DNA from: Acidobacteriota bacterium
GTDB lineage: Bacteria; Acidobacteriota; Terriglobia; Terriglobales; Acidobacteriaceae
Direction of reading: 5' to 3'
NCBI GenBank assembly: GCA_013288805.1
Contig: JABDBE010000009.1
Coordinates: 1 to 64,000 of the forward strand
Length of the DNA: 64,000 nt
This document shows positions 62,149-64,000 of the stretch, in pieces. The position numbers were made by a program, and so were the translations under genes. How positions within the stretch are numbered: position 1 is the stretch's first letter; each line of letters starts with the position of its first letter. The notes under the pieces are model-generated. The model made no database searches and was not told where the DNA came from. It saw nothing but the letters and a program-made list of their open reading frames with translations.

Positions 62149-63087
62149 CTAGTTCGGTCTCCCCATCCAGCCATACTGCCAAGCGAACGACACACTCTGA
62201 TAGTTCCCGCCAAACCGGACATACGCGCCATTGCCGTAGGAAAATTTCAGACTCTGATGCTGGCTTACCGGGATTGAGGCTGTCACTCCGAGGCGAGAGC
62301 TTGTCTGAAAAGTCTTATTGTTCGCTATGCCGTTCAAACTGGTGCGACCGCCGAACCAAAAATTGCCGTCTAGCGAGAGCCAGAGCCGAGGCTTTACGTC
62401 GTAACTCAGGTGCCCTTCGAAGGAGCCGATGGGTTCTTGCGAGCGAGACTGGGTCCCGGGAAAGAATTTGTTGTGTGAAAAGAAATCTGGGTTCGTTCCG
62501 TAGAACCACGCAGCCGCATATGCATCGAGCAGCCAAGATCCCCAGCGTTTGGAATAGCCAAATTCGGGTTTGAAGGCCCAGTGGTTGGTGCCCCAATTGA
62601 TCAGTTTCGTCGGGTCGTATTGACCTGTGGGAGGCACTACCTTCAGACTTACGCCGAGCAGTGTCTTTTGCTTCCACTTCAAGTATTTTGCCACCGGCAT
62701 GGCCGGACCACCCTTAAGATTCACCGAGAACCGAAAGGCTGAATCCAGAAGGCCAGAGCGGTAGATTTTTCCCTCCGCGCCCTGCACTGTTCCCTGGAAA
62801 TTCCCCAACGCGTAGGGCAGCGCGGCGGTGATGTTGGCGGAGCGGCCAAAGACACTTAACGAGTGATAGTAGCTGAAGATTGCTACGTGGTACGCCCCGG
62901 TGGCGCCCGTAATTGGCGTACCGGCTAAGATAATGCTGCCGTCGTAGAACGAATAGGTCAAGGTAATCGCATTTGAGTGCAGGGGAGTGATGACATACGC
63001 CCGCGGAGACAGGTCCTGAGCGCAAAGCGATTCCAAAGAGGCTGCCACCATCGCGACCGACAAGACGAGTTTGACGAAAGGCTGCAT
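62149..63087 (-). CDS. Outer-membrane MetA-pathway-type channel protein (second)
   Basis: 312 residues from ATG 63087 (AGGAAATCGTGAGA); a GTG six bases upstream is also possible. Signal peptide (VAMVAASLESLCAQ), then beta-barrel strands (VITPLHSNAITLTYSFYDGS, FRFSVNLKGGPAMPV, FAWQYGWMGRPN). Same broad family as 30509 but divergent. No degradation pathway nearby. Confidence 0.83.
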   Translation of the reverse strand: MQPFVKLVLSVAMVAASLESLCAQDLSPRAYVITPLHSNAITLTYSFYDGSIILAGTPITGATGAYHVAIFSYYHSLSVFGRSANITAALPYALGNFQGTVQGAEGKIYRSGLLDSAFRFSVNLKGGPAMPVAKYLKWKQKTLLGVSLKVVPPTGQYDPTKLINWGTNHWAFKPEFGYSKRWGSWLLDAYAAAWFYGTNPDFFSHNKFFPGTQSRSQEPIGSFEGHLSYDVKPRLWLSLDGNFWFGGRTSLNGIANNKTFQTSSRLGVTASIPVSQHQSLKFSYGNGAYVRFGGNYQSVSFAWQYGWMGRPN

Positions 63088-63093
63088 TCTCAC

Positions 63094-63577
63094 GATTTCC
63101 TGATAATGCGGTCAAGGGGGTCGGCGGCAGGGAAGATCATCGCTGATCGCCATCTCCCCGTCTCTCAGGTTTGCTCAAAGTCACGTCGCGGTTGTTTCGG
63201 CCTGCATCGTGAAGGACCGAGTTTGGAGAGAGCGGACAGCAACGCTCAAGCTCTCCGAGAAAAGATCGCGTTCGGTCGCTGCCGCCTCCCAGCCGCGACC
63301 GAGCCTGTCCTGAACGTTGCCCGGTAGGCAGGCGATTACCAGTTGGGGTTGATACGCTCCCCGGGCGGGAAATAGATTCCTGCGGTCCACGGATTTGATT
63401 GAGGAGCAGCTTCAAGTCAGCCGCTGGCGTCGCCGGCCGCTTCGCAGGGCTACCTTCCAGGCGGAAGCTTACGCGTGCTGTCATTTCCGAGGTGGTCGAG
63501 TTGGGAAAACGAAATCACACGGCGAATAGGAGTTCACGGTCGCAAGCCAGTTCAACACTACGGTAGCTCTTTTGGAC
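63094..63577. other. Intergenic stretch without recognisable gene
   Basis: Open frames exist on the minus strand but show no motif, ribosome site or signal peptide. Nothing else structured was seen. Confidence 0.4.
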
Positions 63578-63593
63578 CTGTCACTTTTGACAG
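63578..63593. promoter_or_regulatory. Palindromic site of unknown direction
   Basis: CTGTCACTTTTGACAG, near-perfect. At 23 bases to the right lies TGTAAT, to the left TGAACT. It could serve a second start for the 63890 gene or a leftward transcript. Confidence 0.5.
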
Positions 63594-63788
63594 GGAAGGG
63601 ACAGGCGCTCCCCGGCTGTAATTGTAGAAATCGCCGTTACGCTCAAAATCTTCGTGCTGCGGTCAAAACGTGTGGTCGCTTGCTTACAACAGCGACCAAT
63701 CCAACCATAACAGTCCATGAACCGGAACTTTCCCTTTGTGCTGCCATTCCTGGCGTCGACCCGCCCGACCAGAAACATTTTCTTCCGA

Positions 63789-63833
63789 CTGTCACTATTG
63801 GCAGTTCTCACGGGCAGGGCACTGCGATAGTTT
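63789..63833 (+). promoter_or_regulatory. Class II-type promoter of right-edge arylsulfatase
   Basis: CTGTCACTATTGGCAG, 23 bases, TAGTTT. About 57 bases before ATG 63890. Confidence 0.78.
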
Positions 63834-63889
63834 GCCCCCGAAGGCGGCCAACCGGGTTGATCGAGAAGCGGAACGAAAGGAAAAAGCCA

Positions 63890-64000
63890 ATGCCGGCAGC
63901 TCAAGCGACGAGCAAGAAACCCAACATCATCATGATCATGAGCGACGATGTCGGAACTTGGAACATCAGTGCGTATCATCGCGGAATGATGGGTGGGCGC
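63890..64000 (+). CDS. Arylsulfatase, N-terminal fragment at window edge
   Basis: ATG 63890 follows GAAAGGAAAAAGCCA. The first 37 residues, with KKPNIIMIMSDDVGTWNISA, show the DD metal-binding pair and aromatic context of the sulfatase N-terminus; HRGMMGGR follows as in close arylsulfatases. The catalytic CxPxR lies beyond the window. It is a second sulfatase of this locus group. Confidence 0.85.
   Translation, partial: MPAAQATSKKPNIIMIMSDDVGTWNISAYHRGMMGGR

Noticed and set aside
63137-63484. 115-codon minus-strand frame before the right-edge sulfatase
   Set aside because: No recognisable motif, signal or ribosome site; the region is better left as intergenic.
1541-63833. Reading the TTGACA within the right half-site as a plain sigma-70 -35 box
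   Set aside because: The TA hexamers sit 23-24 bases after the palindrome, not 16-18 bases after TTGACA, and the left half-site is as conserved as the right one.
1541-63833. Sigma-54 promoters, because several sites contain CTGGCA
   Set aside because: No GG-N10-GC pair (TGGCAC-N5-TTGCW) is found at the required spacing; the CTGGCA forms are variants of the CTGTCA half-site.

Overview
The window reads as a chromosomal stretch from a soil- or peat-type Acidobacteriota (Terriglobia-like) bacterium. This is an inference from gene content: a Ser/Thr kinase fused to a TolB-like domain and TPRs, DUF3300/DUF2950 pairs, many OmpA and beta-barrel proteins, and HisKA_3 histidine kinases. No marker RNA gene is present. 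I see no rRNA, tRNA, CRISPR array, phage or intact transposon. Genes are short, often single-gene units on both strands, with wide intergenic regions and several decayed gene remnants.

Layout. 1-10.2 kb: anaerobic sulfatase-maturing radical SAM enzyme (cut by the left edge), a 791-residue arylsulfatase, small secreted proteins, a four-gene membrane-protein operon (DUF1622, UPF0126, unknown, DUF202) and an oxygen-dependent formylglycine-generating enzyme. 10.3-20.6 kb: the Ser/Thr kinase, then secreted, membrane and outer-membrane proteins and a first OmpA-type protein. 20.6-29.8 kb: signalling block with receiver-only regulators, a NarL-type regulator, two histidine kinases sharing a nearly identical PAS/kinase core, and a second OmpA paralogue. 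30.5-48.6 kb: envelope block with MetA-type and other porin-like barrels, a BamA/D15-like barrel, a SYLF lipoprotein-type protein, a PEGA-OmpA protein, an ion-channel-like protein, a third OmpA paralogue, an anti-sigma-type ATPase, DUF2490/DUF481 barrels, a DUF3300-DUF2950 pair and a bestrophin-like protein. 48.9-64 kb: receiver-MEDS regulator, methyltransferase, sulfatase relic, CYTH-like plus split ChrA operon, truncated glucosidase, second DUF3300-DUF2950 pair, secreted CYTH-like protein, beta-propeller, another MetA-type barrel and the start of a second arylsulfatase at the right edge.

The main discovery is a shared promoter signature. About 31 copies of a 16-bp inverted repeat, consensus CTGTCA-N4-TGACAG, lie in front of nearly every transcription unit. 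In about two thirds a TA-type hexamer (TAGCAT, TAGTCT, TACNNT) begins 23-24 bases downstream. That places the palindrome near -42, overlapping the -35 region, the arrangement of class II promoters activated by CRP/FNR/NtcA-type proteins. No CRP/FNR-type gene is visible in the window, so the activator must lie elsewhere or be one of the response regulators seen here. The signature ties sulfatases, both sulfatase-maturing enzymes, envelope proteins and signalling genes into one apparent regulon. It also helps choose start codons, supports a small unknown gene, and marks promoters left behind in decayed loci.
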